This document shows positions 1 to 11,800 of a stretch of 64,000 nucleotides of DNA, piece after piece. The DNA comes from Udeniomyces pyricola (taxonomy: Eukaryota > Basidiomycota > Tremellomycetes > Cystofilobasidiales > Mrakiaceae). Location: NCBI GenBank assembly GCA_039545295.1, contig BCIK01000020.1, forward strand, positions 62,001-126,000, given 5' to 3'. Under the pieces are notes generated by a model, which saw only the letters and a program-made list of their open reading frames with translations, made no database searches and was not told the DNA's origin. Within the stretch, counting starts at the first letter, position 1. Each line of letters begins with the position of its first letter. The position numbers and the translations under genes were made by a program.

Positions 1-1632
1 ACCTCCTCCGCCGCCTCGACTCCCTCACCGGGTCCCTCGTCGACTGCCGTCAGATCATCAGCGTCTTCAGCCTTGTTCGCCGCCTGGAGCGCACCCATCA
101 ATCGAAGAGGTACTTTGAGTCGACGTCCCAACCCAACGTTTCGCAAGGGACCTGTCGTTCTGATGTGTCTTCGAATGCTAGCAGGGAGTCGGGCGAGCTC
201 TTCTTCAACCGACGGAGCAGAAGATGGTTTGATGTCGGTTTCGGCTTCGGCTTCGGTCAGAGGGACAGCGACAATCGAAGGAACACGACCAGGCTGCCAT
301 GGCAAAGAAGGGGGAGAAGGCCTCGGATGAAGTGGCATTTCTCGGTCGCTAAAGAGCTTTGCCTGATCGAGGTTGAGCAGTCAAGAGTGAAAGACGGAAA
401 AAGGGTTAGATCAACGAAGGGGGTTCCTTTGAGCTGGAAACCAACCATGCTGAAATCGCAAACACACCGACCTTGAAAACATCAGGAGCCAGTTTCTTGC
501 TCCACGAAACTGGCTGAAAATATAGAAGACCAGTGAGGACGGTCGATCAGGCGCTCATTCTCCAGCTCCTGTCAACGGATCGGCCGTCGAGCAGACAGAA
601 ACGACTACTCACTCCGACCGAGTATCCTTCAGATTTCTACCAAGCACAATGTAACCAACCGAAATCCTGTCTATCAGTTTGGAATCATGTCATGACCAGA
701 GTGATGTCCTTAACCGAAGAAGTCTTGGTCGCCAACGTACCCATTTCAAGAGCCTATCAACGTCTTGCTCTTCCTTGACGCGTACATGAACGGTCAACGT
801 GTTGTCGGACGTGACCGATTCTTTGATGGTCTTTGCGTTGACTAGGGCGATGTTCGTCTCTTGGAGGATCCGACGGGCCAGCTGACGTTGGGTGTGGTCG
901 ACGGCTTGGATCCCTTGCCCGTCCGAGCCGACAGGAACGCCGTAGATCTGTTTCATTCCAAGTCAAGACCAGATGACGGCGTTCAGGTTGTGTTGATTCA
1001 GGAAATCTCCGTTCGAAATATTAAAGCACATCGGTCCTGATCAGACGTACAGCCAGGGTGAGCGGTGCCGGGTTACCCTTGATGGGTTTAGGAGGAGGAG
1101 GTTTGTATTTCTGTTGATAACAAGACCCTCAAGTCCTCGTCAGTCGATTCCGATGCATCATCATTTTCATGAGGATCAAGGAATAAACCTACAGCCACAG
1201 TAATAGAACCCTAAGAACCCAAAGGTAACCGTAGATTTAGAGAATGCACCCGGTCCTTGTCAGCCACGAGCTTACGTACGGGAGCTGGCGACATGTTAAT
1301 GTTTGGTTCGCCAACGTGCTCTCCAAGCCTCTACGCACGCTAAACTTGGTGTCTCGAAGACATCTTTCAATTTCACTCTCCCTGATCTCGACGAGCGCTG
1401 AATTGACGCCTTCGTGCTTGACGTTGTTGAGCGGGATGATGGCGCGCGTGTCGAACCCCTGGAACGCAAAGACGCGTCGGATTTTGTCCTCGTTGAAGAC
1501 GGCGACGTCGGCTTTGGTGTCCCAGCGAACGTAGATGTTGGGAGCGAGGACGCAAGGTGTGCTGGAGAGGGTTCGGGAGCAGGTGTGAAGCGTGGCGGTG
1601 ACTGCACGTATGGGATGGAGTCGGGAGTGCAT
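1..1632 (-). CDS. Putative mitochondrial protein of unknown function, C-terminus outside the window
   Basis: I model one minus-strand gene with exons 1632-1339, 1110-1051, 947-741 and 362 to beyond the left edge; all junctions are phase 0. The donors are GTGCGT, GTACGT and GTACGT, and the acceptors end in AACAG, AACAG and ATCAG. The N-terminus (MHSRLHPIRAVTATLHTCSR) is rich in Arg, Ser and Thr with no acidic residue, which fits a mitochondrial presequence. The second exon encodes a Pro/Lys stretch (KYKPPPPKPIKGNPAP). The third exon gives a compact alpha/beta-looking segment (NIALVNAKTIKESV, then VHVRVKEEQDVDRLLKW). The last visible exon is Pro-rich, then acidic. I do not recognise a family. 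Read naively, the region looks like two genes because a TAA lies at 1021-1023, but that codon falls inside the second intron of this model. Mitochondrial location is inferred only from the N-terminus. Confidence 0.55.
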
Positions 1633-2281
1633 GGTGGTGGTGGTCGCGTAGCGTATGTGCAGTAGAGTGTAATTGACGTCGGATCACCTAGCTTAGCTAG
1701 TACTGTACAAACAAATCTCTTCGCCGATGGTTCATGACGAAATACATATAGTACACAGGATACGATCGTAGCATGAGGGACGATACACGATGGGAACTTT
1801 GATACGACAGCAGATGAGGTATGAATCTGAATGGTGTGAAGAAAGGACGGAACGATTATTGATTCAATTCTGGAAGACAGTAATTTGAACCAATTTGAAG
1901 TTGCTTGAAGTTTTATTATTAGTCATCATGTCGTGAGAAAATCGCTCAACTCCGAAGAGGTCGTCGACGTTCGACGGGCCTGTCCTCATTCTGACTTGTT
2001 CTCACGCCTTCCCGTCCATGGATGACCGTCAAGCCCCCTCTCGGCTCTCAACTTTCTTCGCGAACATTGGCCCAGCATTATTAGCCTCGTACGACGCACT
2101 GATATTAGCTGCTAGTCATCATCCTCGTTTGGTTTCACGTACCTTTTCCATCCACCACCACCACCACCACCACCGCCATCATCAGCAGCCCGCCTGATTA
2201 TATCACCTTACTCAACTTGAATATAGTCTCATCACCAACCCCCTTAGCTCTCCATCACTATCCACCCCTAAATCAATCATC
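1633..2281. other. Intergenic, divergent promoter region
   Basis: This stretch lies between the 5' ends of the left-edge gene (minus) and the small serine-rich gene (plus), so it should hold both promoters. It contains a CAC/CCA trinucleotide run near 2152-2175 and pyrimidine-rich sequence just before the ATG at 2282. I see no coding exon. Confidence 0.5.
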
Positions 2282-2723
2282 ATGGTTTGCCTCTCGGTCA
2301 CCTCGTCCTCTCAAGCTGGCTTCCTCAAAGACCTCGAGTCGCTCGTACGTTGATCATTCATCGTGACACCATTGGGCGCGGCCCGATTAAGGCGCAGGCT
2401 TAATACATATCAACCACTCGGGTCCTCCTCATCCTCGTATCATCCTGTTGACACGGATATTTTCTTGATTTTGCTCTGCCTTACTATCCTCGTCCTCACC
2501 ACAGTTCCATCCTACGAGCTCACCTCTCGATCGTCAATCATCTTCGACTGCTCCGAGTTCGTCACCCTCACCTTACATGTCCCGAAGATGGTCGTACGAT
2601 AGCACGTCATCCACTTCTTCGTCCGATTCAACCACCTCAAGTTCAAGCGCTCAACTCTCGACGCATCAGGAGGTGACAGATATCCGACGGAACAGGCTCG
2701 CTGCTGCCAACACTCATCGTTGA
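2282..2723 (+). CDS. Small serine-rich protein, 93 residues, unknown function
   Basis: Two exons, 2282-2344 and 2505-2723, are joined in phase 0 across a GTACGT...CACAG intron, giving 282 coding bases including TGA. The first 21 residues are MVCLSVTSSSQAGFLKDLES plus Leu. The second exon is strongly Ser/Thr/Pro-rich around residues 25-75, including runs such as STSSTSSSDSTTSSSSAQ, and ends in a basic segment (TDIRRNRLAAANTHR). There is no clear signal peptide or membrane segment, and the protein is likely largely disordered. I do not recognise a family. Support is the clean splice pair, the shared phase and an open second exon ending at a natural stop. An alternative reading is a short regulatory or phosphorylated protein, but nothing in the sequence settles function. 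Confidence 0.5.
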
Positions 2724-4061
2724 AGGGACGGAGAGATGGCGCATAGAGGGTACGGCGATGAAGGGGGGGGGGTTGAGGGGGGGGGGGNGTATATAGCTGT
2801 GTCTAATTCTTGTCGCTAGATCTTTTGTTTTGTTTTTGTGTGTGTGTGTGGTTGATACCTTACTCCTCTCCCTCCTTTTCCTACTCTTTCCCTTTTTCGG
2901 ACCAATCCCTTTGCATCACGAGATGATTTAGAAAAGGCCTGTCGCCTCGTTGTAATGCTTCCTATGATGGATGATGTAATCGTGTTTGTTCATTCCATTG
3001 TTGCGACGTGACGTCGCCCGCGAATCCGAATGGCCGCGACATCGTTGGACGGCTAGTACTATATCGGCGTCTTGTTGGCCGAGTGTCGAGTGAAATCTAT
3101 GGCGTAGACGTCGTTGATGGACTGGTTCGACGACGCGACTGCTCCTGGGTGCCGAGAGCTAAGTGACTGGGCGACTGGCAGGTATATATGCAAGGAAATG
3201 GGAGCAACGTTAATTGGTCATGATGCCTATATGGATCGAAATGGATGGATGGATGAACTGCCAGAGTAACCAAACAGCCGAACCGAACAGCGTGCATGCA
3301 ATATGCACAGCATTCTACGAGACATCTCCGAAGCAGCTCGCGCGAAGACAGAACCCGGCGCAGGAAGTCCCGAGGACCGGAGGACTGTGTGCAGGGAGGG
3401 ATGTGTGGGTGGATGTTTGCGGGGGAATATTATCATATGAGGAGGAAGGGGGTCCCTGGTGGGGATTGATGTGAGAGGTGACCGGTGATGGGGGGGCATG
3501 TGGTTTCCCCACATATATATATGCATTGTCTCGTGCAGGAAGCATGACCCGGTGACGTTGCGTGGTGCCGGCCGAATGGAGTCAATCTTGCAGGTGATGG
3601 TGGCGGATGATGTCAGTGGTGAGATGAGATGAAACTGTGTTGACATGTTGAGATGTGGGAGATGGATATGGATATGGTTAAATAACATGACTGATCCTAG
3701 AGGGGTCTGCATATTGGACAAGTACGATATATATGTGTATATATATATGTGTAGCGCTACTAAACGGATACATATCAACTCGGTGCGGGTCACGAGTCAA
3801 CTCATAGTCAACAGCGAGGGTGTGATTGAGTGCAAGCTGGTTAAGGCCAAAGGGCGAATGGACCAGAGATCGTCCTTGCCTCAAGCAGCTCAGCTCGACG
3901 TCCCTCCTCCCTCCCCCCTCCGCCTTCCCTGCTTGTTAACATAGAGTCAAGCCCCAGCTCCACTCATCTAGTTCCCCTTGGCAATCCCCTCAACCATCCA
4001 TCCATCCCCCCCTCCCCCTTTCCCCAAATCACACACGCCCCACGAACCACAACCAACACAC
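2724..4061. other. Intergenic, 1.3 kb
   Basis: The stretch holds G runs at about 2764-2787 with an ambiguous base at 2788, a GT repeat near 2838, TA-rich repeats near 3510-3525 and 3727-3750, and a pyrimidine-rich block (about 3900-4030) leading to the GSK-3 start codon. Overlapping open frames here on both strands lack codon bias or family similarity, and I treat them as chance. Confidence 0.5.
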
Positions 4062-7000
4062 ATGGGTAGCCACGGTCCCGTCAACGGTGTCAAAATCACT
4101 GGTGCGCTGCCCTTTCTCTCGCTCACTCCACCCAGTCTCCCGGCCGGTCTTGCCCCTCTTGTACTCTCTGCCCCACCCCCCCCCCTCTCTCTCTCTCTTT
4201 GGATCTCCCTTTCCCTTCCTCCCCCGATCCTTCTGGCACTCCTATCCTATCCCATCCTCGCAATCCACCATCTTCATCACTCATACCCGAATCCAATCGC
4301 GTGTTCCAACCGCATGCTGTTCATGCCAACGGCTCCATCGCGATGGCCGCGACCGGGGGAAACCTCTGTTCCTAGCTCGAGCCGCGGACACGCGATGTGT
4401 TCATCTCCTATGTCCCACGCTACGAGCTACACTAAGCGCGTCCCAAGCCATCGGCATCTTTAAACTAGCTTCACCTTGACTTGTCACTCCAATCCATTCG
4501 GGCTGTACGATGTCTACTTGGTCAACGCGACGGCAACGTGATCAAAGGAAATCCCACATCAGGCAGGTGGTTGGACTCGGGGCAAACGAAGGGGGGAGGG
4601 GGTTCATCAATCGTGCCTCCCGCCCTATACCAATTGATGGCCTCATTTGCTCGCCCTCACACGATTCACACATCAGAATGCGTGAGATTGTTTGATGATA
4701 ACTGTATCGTGTTCGAAGCCTCGCGCCAAACACGCTCGGCGAGTAGTCCAAGTGGGACGGGCAAAGGGAGATGGACCGTGACCGGCCGGTTCGGTGATGG
4801 GTTGAAGCGGGGGGGGGGGGGAGTTATAGGGAATAGTCTCTCCGGATGCTTGCTTCTCTTGCAACTTGTTCCCCCATTCTGCCCATCTTCCTCTCACCCT
4901 CAGCTCGTCTCCACGCGCTATCGGCTCTGGTCCAATACTTCTGTCCATCTCGGCTGCTTGACTCGCCACCTCATATCATCCGCCACACATATCAGCGTCT
5001 CATCACCCAAGTACCCTCCACAAACCCGTCAAAGACGCCTTGCTAATCAGATCTCTCTCTCTCTCAACCCCCAACTCTATCACCTACCCATCTGATACGT
5101 CTCTGTCAGCCATCGATGATCCTCTCAAAGTCATAAAAGTCGTCGGCTCAGACGGCAAGTCCGGCGATCAACGCGAGCTTAGCTACACCAACTGCAAGGT
5201 CGTCGGTAACGGATCCTTTGGTGTCGTCTTCAGCGCCAAGCTCGTCAGCAATCGTGAGTCGTTCCTCTCCATCTCCATTTGCTTGGTAAGGCATCTCGCT
5301 GGCTACTAGGACGAACACGCGAGCGCACGAAGAAACGGGCACGCTGGGAATATCGACTGTCAGGAGGAAGAGCATGTTCTTGAAAGTCTAGCCCTTTATA
5401 GACAGAGGGAAAGGACATGTTTTCGCTCGTCGACCGAACGTCGTTCCAGCCATGTGTCGCTCTAAACCGAGACGAAAGGGAAATAACTATCAAAGGTTCT
5501 GCTCGGGGGAACCTCGATCGAGCACAAACGATGCTGACCTGGCCATCCCTCCTTCTGCTCCTGTTCTTTCCGTCTTGCCTCCCAATCGGGGTCGTGTGCC
5601 ATATAGGAATTGTCGGCAAGGATGTTTCGTCACCTCCGAAACCCAGAGATACGTCCGCCGATGGAGAGGTTCAAGATGAGATCGCCATCAAAAAGGTCCT
5701 TCAGGATAAGAGGTTTAAGGTGTGCACTTTACCTGTCACGTCTCATTTGGCTTGCAAGCTTGACGATACATGTCTCTCACATGAAGTGCCGAATTGCTGA
5801 CTTTTTTCTTCTGATGCTCGGTTGCGTTCGCGTTGGTATGCAGAACCGAGAGCTTCAGATCATGCGTGCTGTATCTCACCCAAACGTTGTCGATCTCAAG
5901 GCGTTCTTCTATTCGAATGGAGAAAAGGTTTGCATTCCGATCACCGTCACGCAGTACAAGCCAAGACTAAACTATTTTCCTCGAGCTGACCCAGAATGAT
6001 GGCTTCCTCGCTCCGCTCTCATGGCTTCATAGAAAGACGAAGTCTACCTGAACCTGGTACTCGAATACATCCCTGAGACCGTTTACCGAGCCTCAAGACA
6101 CTACGCCAAGTTGAAACAGACGATGCCAATGATTCAGATCAAAGTGCGAAGCTCATGCCTTGATGAGGATCCATCGTGTGTATGTCAATGGCTAATATGT
6201 CTCTCGTCTTCGTTTGCCCACTCCCTTTGATCAGCTCTACATGTATCAACTTCTCCGATCCCTTTCCTATATCCATTCTGTTGGCATCTGCCGTACGTGC
6301 ACACGTTTTTTCATCACCGCCTCTCTCGGCGTGCTCTCCTCTCTCTCTCTCTCTCCCTCCCCCCTCCGCCTCCCTCGATTACCAGTGCTGACGTTGACAT
6401 CTCAAAATCGCCTGTCTCTGCCGCTCCCTCAGACCGAGACATAAAACCTCAGAACCTTCTCATCCATCCGACGACGGGTGTTCTCAAGCTCATCGACTTT
6501 GGGTCGGCCAAGATCCTGGTGCCTAACGAGCCCAATGTCTCGTACATATGCTCGCGATACTACCGAGCACCCGAGCTCATCTTCGGCGCAACCAACTACT
6601 CAACCAACATCGATATCTGGTCAACGGGATGTGTCATGGCGGAACTCATGCTTGGCCAGCCGTTGTTCCCCGGAGAGAGTGGAATCGACCAGCTTGTTGA
6701 AATCATCAAGGTCCTTGGTACGCCGACGCGAGAGCAGATCAAGACNATGAACCCCAACGTGAGTGGTTTAGGCATCCTGGCTCTACATGACCGACAATCA
6801 TGAGAAAAGCACTGACGAATGCATTTGAATTCTCCACACTGTCACTTTATGCATATTTCCTTAGTACATGGAGCACAAATTCCCCCAAATCAAGCCCCAT
6901 CCCTTTTCCAAGGTCTTCCGGCCCCGTACCGCGCCGGACGCGATTGATCTCGTTTCAAAACTTCTCGAGTACACCCCAGGTGACCGACTGTCTGCCTACG

Positions 7001-7455
7001 AGGCCATGTGCCATCCGTTCTTTGACGAGCTCAAGGTTCAAGGGGGCAAGCTGCCAAGTGGAAGGGATTTCCCAGTCTTGTTCAAGTGAGTTGCTCTTCA
7101 AGAGAGGTGGCCGAGAAGCGAAGGATGTGCTCATGTTTGGAAAGTTTGGTGGTCCTGATAATCGCTTTGAACGCTACTTTCTTTTGTTTCTTTTGCTTCA
7201 GCTTCACTCGAGAAGAACTCTCGACCCGACCAGATCTCATTCCGCAGCTCGTCCCAGAGTGGTGCGAGCCTGAGCTCGAGTCGAGGGGGATCAAGCTTGA
7301 AGGATTTGGTCTGTATTTTTGTGCACTTTCTTGCCATGCTCTTTCCACCTTTTCTCTTTGTGTTCCAGCGCTAACCTTACCTCGATCCGTTCAATGATCT
7401 GTTAATTTGTGCAGAGCCCATATCTGCGGACAAGCTTCGAATCTCGCTCGACTGA
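4062..7455 (+). CDS. Glycogen synthase kinase 3 (Shaggy/GSK-3 family serine/threonine kinase)
   Basis: Ten exons: 4062-4101, 5110-5253, about 5649-5719, 5844-5927, 6033-6143, 6235-6292, 6433-6758, 6865-7085, 7202-7308 and 7415-7455. They total 1203 bases, or 400 residues, the usual GSK-3 length. Kinase landmarks appear in order: glycine loop [16 protein letters not shown]-binding lysine in [17 protein letters not shown], hinge [12 protein letters not shown], catalytic loop [16 protein letters not shown], and activation loop [20 protein letters not shown] with the conserved tyrosine and the arginine of the primed-substrate pocket. The C-terminal lobe carries GLFPGE-like [23 protein letters not shown] and ends [18 protein letters not shown]. 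The kinase phosphorylates substrates, often pre-phosphorylated ones, in metabolism, morphogenesis and stress signalling. Intron 1 is about 1 kb and follows only 13 codons. The exact start of exon 3 is uncertain by a few codons, and one N (6746) lies in a Thr codon. Confidence 0.95.
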
Positions 7456-8809
7456 TTCGAGGGCTTTATGTTTGTTTGAGTTTACTTACTATCCTGTCTT
7501 TGCTTCACGCTTCTTCCTTTTTCCCTTTGAACTTTCCATCTCTCCTTCTCCCCATTGTCTCACTGTACCTCCGAACTTGTCGACCTCCAGTCGTTGTTTC
7601 TTGTTGTCCCTCCTCTCCTCCTCCTCTCGACTTTCACCTTTTCTTCTTCTTTCTCCATCTCTGCTTCACGTCGCAAAACAACCTCGCCCCTTCCCCCTTC
7701 CCCCTTCCCTCTCATGGCTCTGGTTCTGTGTCTTCACCTCGCCTTTTTCCAACTGCATACCCGACTTTCCTTTCCCTCACACCTTCCCCCCCCCCTCTTT
7801 GTCTCCTCTTTTCATCTCTTCGACACTGCCCATCCGAAAGCAGAAGAAGCAGAAAATGACACCATGACAGCAACCGTTGAAAAGGGAAAAGAGAGGGGGG
7901 AAGATTTTCCTGCCTTTTGCTCCCTTTTTCCTTGTTTTTATCTCTTCTTGTTCTTCGTCATCTCATCTCCCCGACGCCCCCCCCTCCTTTTTTTTCTTTC
8001 TTCTTTTCTTTTCTGGGCTTCCTCGGATCCCCCAAGCTTCCCTTCGTCCCTTTCTTTTTTTCTTTCTTTTTGTTCACCCTTTTGTTTTGTGTCTCGTGTT
8101 TTTTGTTTTTTTTTATGTGTGTTTTCTTTTGCTGCATCGTTGCCATGATGATCACGTCGTTTCGTTTCGATTCGAACTTTGCTCGTTTGATTGTTAGCCC
8201 TCCCTCCTCCCTCTCTCTCCCCACGTCACCTTTCTGATTCTGTCACGGAGATGCCAGAAAAAAAAGGGACAGAGGAAGAGAGGAAAAGGATCCGATATTG
8301 AAGTCATCATTCACATATGTAGAAATGCGATGGACTAGATGATCCAAGAGAAAATGGTACGGGGTCGATGATCTACTGCTCATTATTGAGCAGAACGGAT
8401 AGCTGGAGAGAGACAAAAAAAAATCTGAAATCAGATCGATTGATGATTAAAACTCCATTCATGTTTCGCAAAACGACCGGAACCAAGAACGAGAAAGAAA
8501 AGAAACCCCCTCCAAAAAGAAGAAAAAAAAAAGAGCAAGAAGTTAAGGGGCAGGTGAAAACCCAATGATAAGATCATAAACTGATAACAAAAGTCCCTCC
8601 CCCCCCCCCCCCCCCCCCCCCAACACTCTCCCCTCCGCCCAGAAAAAAAGACCCCGAAATAGAATCATATGGTTTGTGAAATTCTACCTTCTCTCCCTCG
8701 TTGCTCCCCTTCCGCTCCTGACGTCTCACGTCCATACGTATCCCCTTCACTCCCCATCCCCCCTTCCTTCCTTTCTCCGTCTCCTTCTCGTGAATCTTCT
8801 CTTCTTCAA
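7456..8809. other. Convergent intergenic region, pyrimidine-rich GSK-3 3' UTR
   Basis: From 7456 to about 8230 the plus strand is almost continuously C/T-rich with T runs (for example near 7985-8120). It holds long open frames whose translations are only Ser/Phe/Leu/Pro low complexity, so I reject them as genes. A run of 23 C lies at 8599-8621. The region separates the 3' ends of GSK-3 (plus) and TRAPPC9 (minus). Confidence 0.6.
8599..8621. repeat. C homopolymer, 23 bases
   Basis: An uninterrupted run of C lies in the region downstream of both GSK-3 and TRAPPC9. Similar runs are at 29391-29413 and 29474-29501. All are outside recognised coding sequence. Confidence 0.9.
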
Positions 8810-11800
8810 TCACTCGATGTGGACCTTGAGGACGCGACTGAACCAAATTCCCTTATGCCCTCCATCCTCCCTTCCACCTTCACCTTCTACTCCCCCCTTC
8901 AACCCATCATGACCGCTCTTCTTCTTCTTCTTCTCCTCCTGGCTCTCTTCTTCACCTCCCTTTCCTCCCGGTGATTTACCCGCTCGACGACGTTCTCGAC
9001 GACGTTGTCGACCTTCCACTCCACTTCCAGGGCCCCCATCATCGGCACGGGACGAAGTCGACGCTATGATCTCTTCGATCGCCACCCGGAACTCGACAGT
9101 CCCCGTCGCGAGGGCGACCAGTCGGAACACTTTCCGCGTCGATGCGTTAGGCTCGAGCGTCCTTCCGGGTCGAGAGGCAACCAAAGGCGAAGCCGACGAG
9201 GAAGAAGAAGAAGAAGGAAGAGGAAGGAGGAGTGTGCACAAGTTGCCTTCATGTAGCAAGGTTGGATCTGACGACGATGAAGCCGAAGCGGAGGCGTAGG
9301 CGTTACTTCCCGATGCCAGTGGCGGTAAGGAGAAAGGGTGCATTCCAGCGATCGAAGGCACGGCGTCGTGATGGGAGAGAGAAAGTTGGGAAAGGTCAGG
9401 AGGGTTAGCCCAGGTCGGAAGCGAGGCCGTATTGGATGTCAGAGGTAGGATAGGAGCGAGGTGGATGAGCGATAGGAGAGGTCGAGCTGTAAAAAGAGGC
9501 CATAAAGCGAGATGGACAAGAGAAGAGGTGGAAGAAGCGAGGGAAAGAAAGAGAAGGATGCAACCAGAAGCCATTCGAGGAGCGATTTTGAAATGAATCA
9601 TGTTCGTCAGAATCAGCGGTAGACGCAAGGAATCCCAGATAGTAAATTGGACTATTCAAAAAAAAAAAAAAAAAAAACCAGAAAGAAAGGAAGAAAGCTA
9701 CGCACCCAACCGGTTCTTCACCTCAACGACCACTTCGAAAAACTCATTCGCCCGAACGCTGTTTTGCTCCACTCGAGTCTTCTCATGTCCTGCTCCCTCC
9801 CGCTCGATCCCTGACCCAAGCGGGATGCGTTGCGCAAAGAGTTGAACGACGACTTCGTCGGCTCGCAGGACGTCTAGCATTGGTTCTGTCAGCCGTTGCG
9901 TTCGAAGTGTCACGGTCCCTTGACGGTTCGTGCCCGGCTGGATTGGCAAGATGCCAAGCGAAACAGGAAGTTCCGAGTCAGATCAGAGAAGATTGTGAAC
10001 ACCGACCACAGGAGCGCCTCCCCTCCCCCCCCCCTTCCTTCTCCTTCACCAACGCGCTCTTTTGTTCGACTTTTCTAAACCACATACCTCTCTCCATGTC
10101 GCCTGAACGCGGCTCAGCAGGGCCTCTCGATACCAAAACAGGTTTTTAAGAAGCTCCTTGTGGGCTCGGTCACTGTTCCCTCGGCCTCGGTGACTGCCAG
10201 CGATACCGCTATGGCTAGTTGGCACGATGTACTGCCGATCGGCAACGAGAGAAGGAATCTCCGACGTTGTCTGGGCGTTGGGGAGGAGGATTCGAGGTAT
10301 GGAGAGTACGATTCTGGATGAAGAGAATGAGAGAGGAGAGAAAGAGATAGAGAGAGAGAGAGGTAAGACCGGGGACACGTGAAGATATGATAAGCAAGGC
10401 AAAGGACGGGGAGAGGGGGACAAAGAGTGAGAGCAAGAGGACATACCGTTCAGTACAGCCGGGCGAGATGATCCTTGGTGGGCTACTGTGGGGGATGGTA
10501 TTCGTGACATCCAGATCGTCTTTTTTGTCTGATGCTATCGAATTCGAACAAGGTCCATTTACGAATAAGATTGATGATAGAGAAAGGAGTATCAGGAGCC
10601 ATCAGTATCAAAGACGTGTCAAACTCTAGACAAACTAAACTAACTATACTCACGTTCTGTTGTTTGACCGATAGTAACCTCGAACGCCTGTCCATACAGG
10701 TTCCGCACGTCCACCGCAACGAGGCAATCATCCTCGCCCTCGGTCGAGGAAGTACCCATCGCGGGTAAGCGGAGAACATCCATTGCAGTACACTCTAGCG
10801 TGTGGTAAACCGAGATGAGGATCGGGTAGATGATTTGACGCGTGTGGAATGCCATTGCATCTCGAGAAGAATGGCTGTCATCTTCTGGTCGACCGAGGTA
10901 GGCGTAGTCGATCTGGATCGTCCCAGATGTACTACGAGACACACAAAAAAAGCCATACCCGGGATCAGCATCTCAAACCTCTTTCCGTTCTATGAGCTTC
11001 TACCGAGAGAGGAAGAAAACAAAAGAATCTATGGCTTACCATCCGATCTTGCCCAAACATCGCACGAGCACGTTGTACCTCGCCCCTGGGGCAATATAAA
11101 CTCGTCCACCTGTTACTCCTGAGCCCCCTTCTGGTTGCCCCCCTTCCATCCCTTCAACCTCAGTAGGAGTGGTGGGAGGATCCCATTTGAACACGGGCCG
11201 ATGGACGAGTTCCGATTCAAGTTCATAGGCTTCTCCCGGCGAGAGCTCGGTCGCCGAATCGAGAATGAGGGCCTGGGTCCGAGCGGTGATAGAGTCTTGG
11301 AAGGAGAGTTTGAGGAAGTCGATGGGGAGGTGAGAGGTGTTCTCGAGAGTCAATCGGATCATAGTTCTATCAAGAGAGAAAGAAAAAAAAAACCAAAGAC
11401 GATATATGGATGAAAAAGAAAAAACAATGACGCAATTAGTTGAGAAGACATCTCTGGCCGAGAACCGACCGACCGTTCCCTCGCCAAAAGAACCTAACAA
11501 GAACTGAACTGACTCTTCTCCGTCGTAAAGCATGATGGCTCCATGAGTCAATGAAGTCCCTCGGATCCGCATCATGGGCTGTTCCTTGACGACCTGACAG
11601 CTCAGGTACTTTTCCACTCCATCCTTCTTGCCGCCTCCGATACCATGACCCGGACGACCACCACCCAAACTCTCCTCGGGCCCCATCTCGGCCATCAACC
11701 TTCGCCTTCTCTCGCTCGGTCTCGCCTCAATGCCAGACAACTTCAAGCTCCGCTCCGCATCGAACCGGACACTCTCCCTCTTGCGTTGTCTCTTCTCTTC

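Noticed and set aside
1021..1023. TAA that would end a separate small gene at the left edge
   Set aside because: A GTACGT donor just before it and an AACAG acceptor beyond it join the flanking blocks in phase 0, so the codon is probably intronic.
7407..8237. Several overlapping plus-strand open frames of 100-200 codons after the GSK-3 stop
   Set aside because: They lie in a C/T-rich 3' region and translate only to Ser, Phe, Leu and Pro runs in all three frames, with no motif or splice logic.
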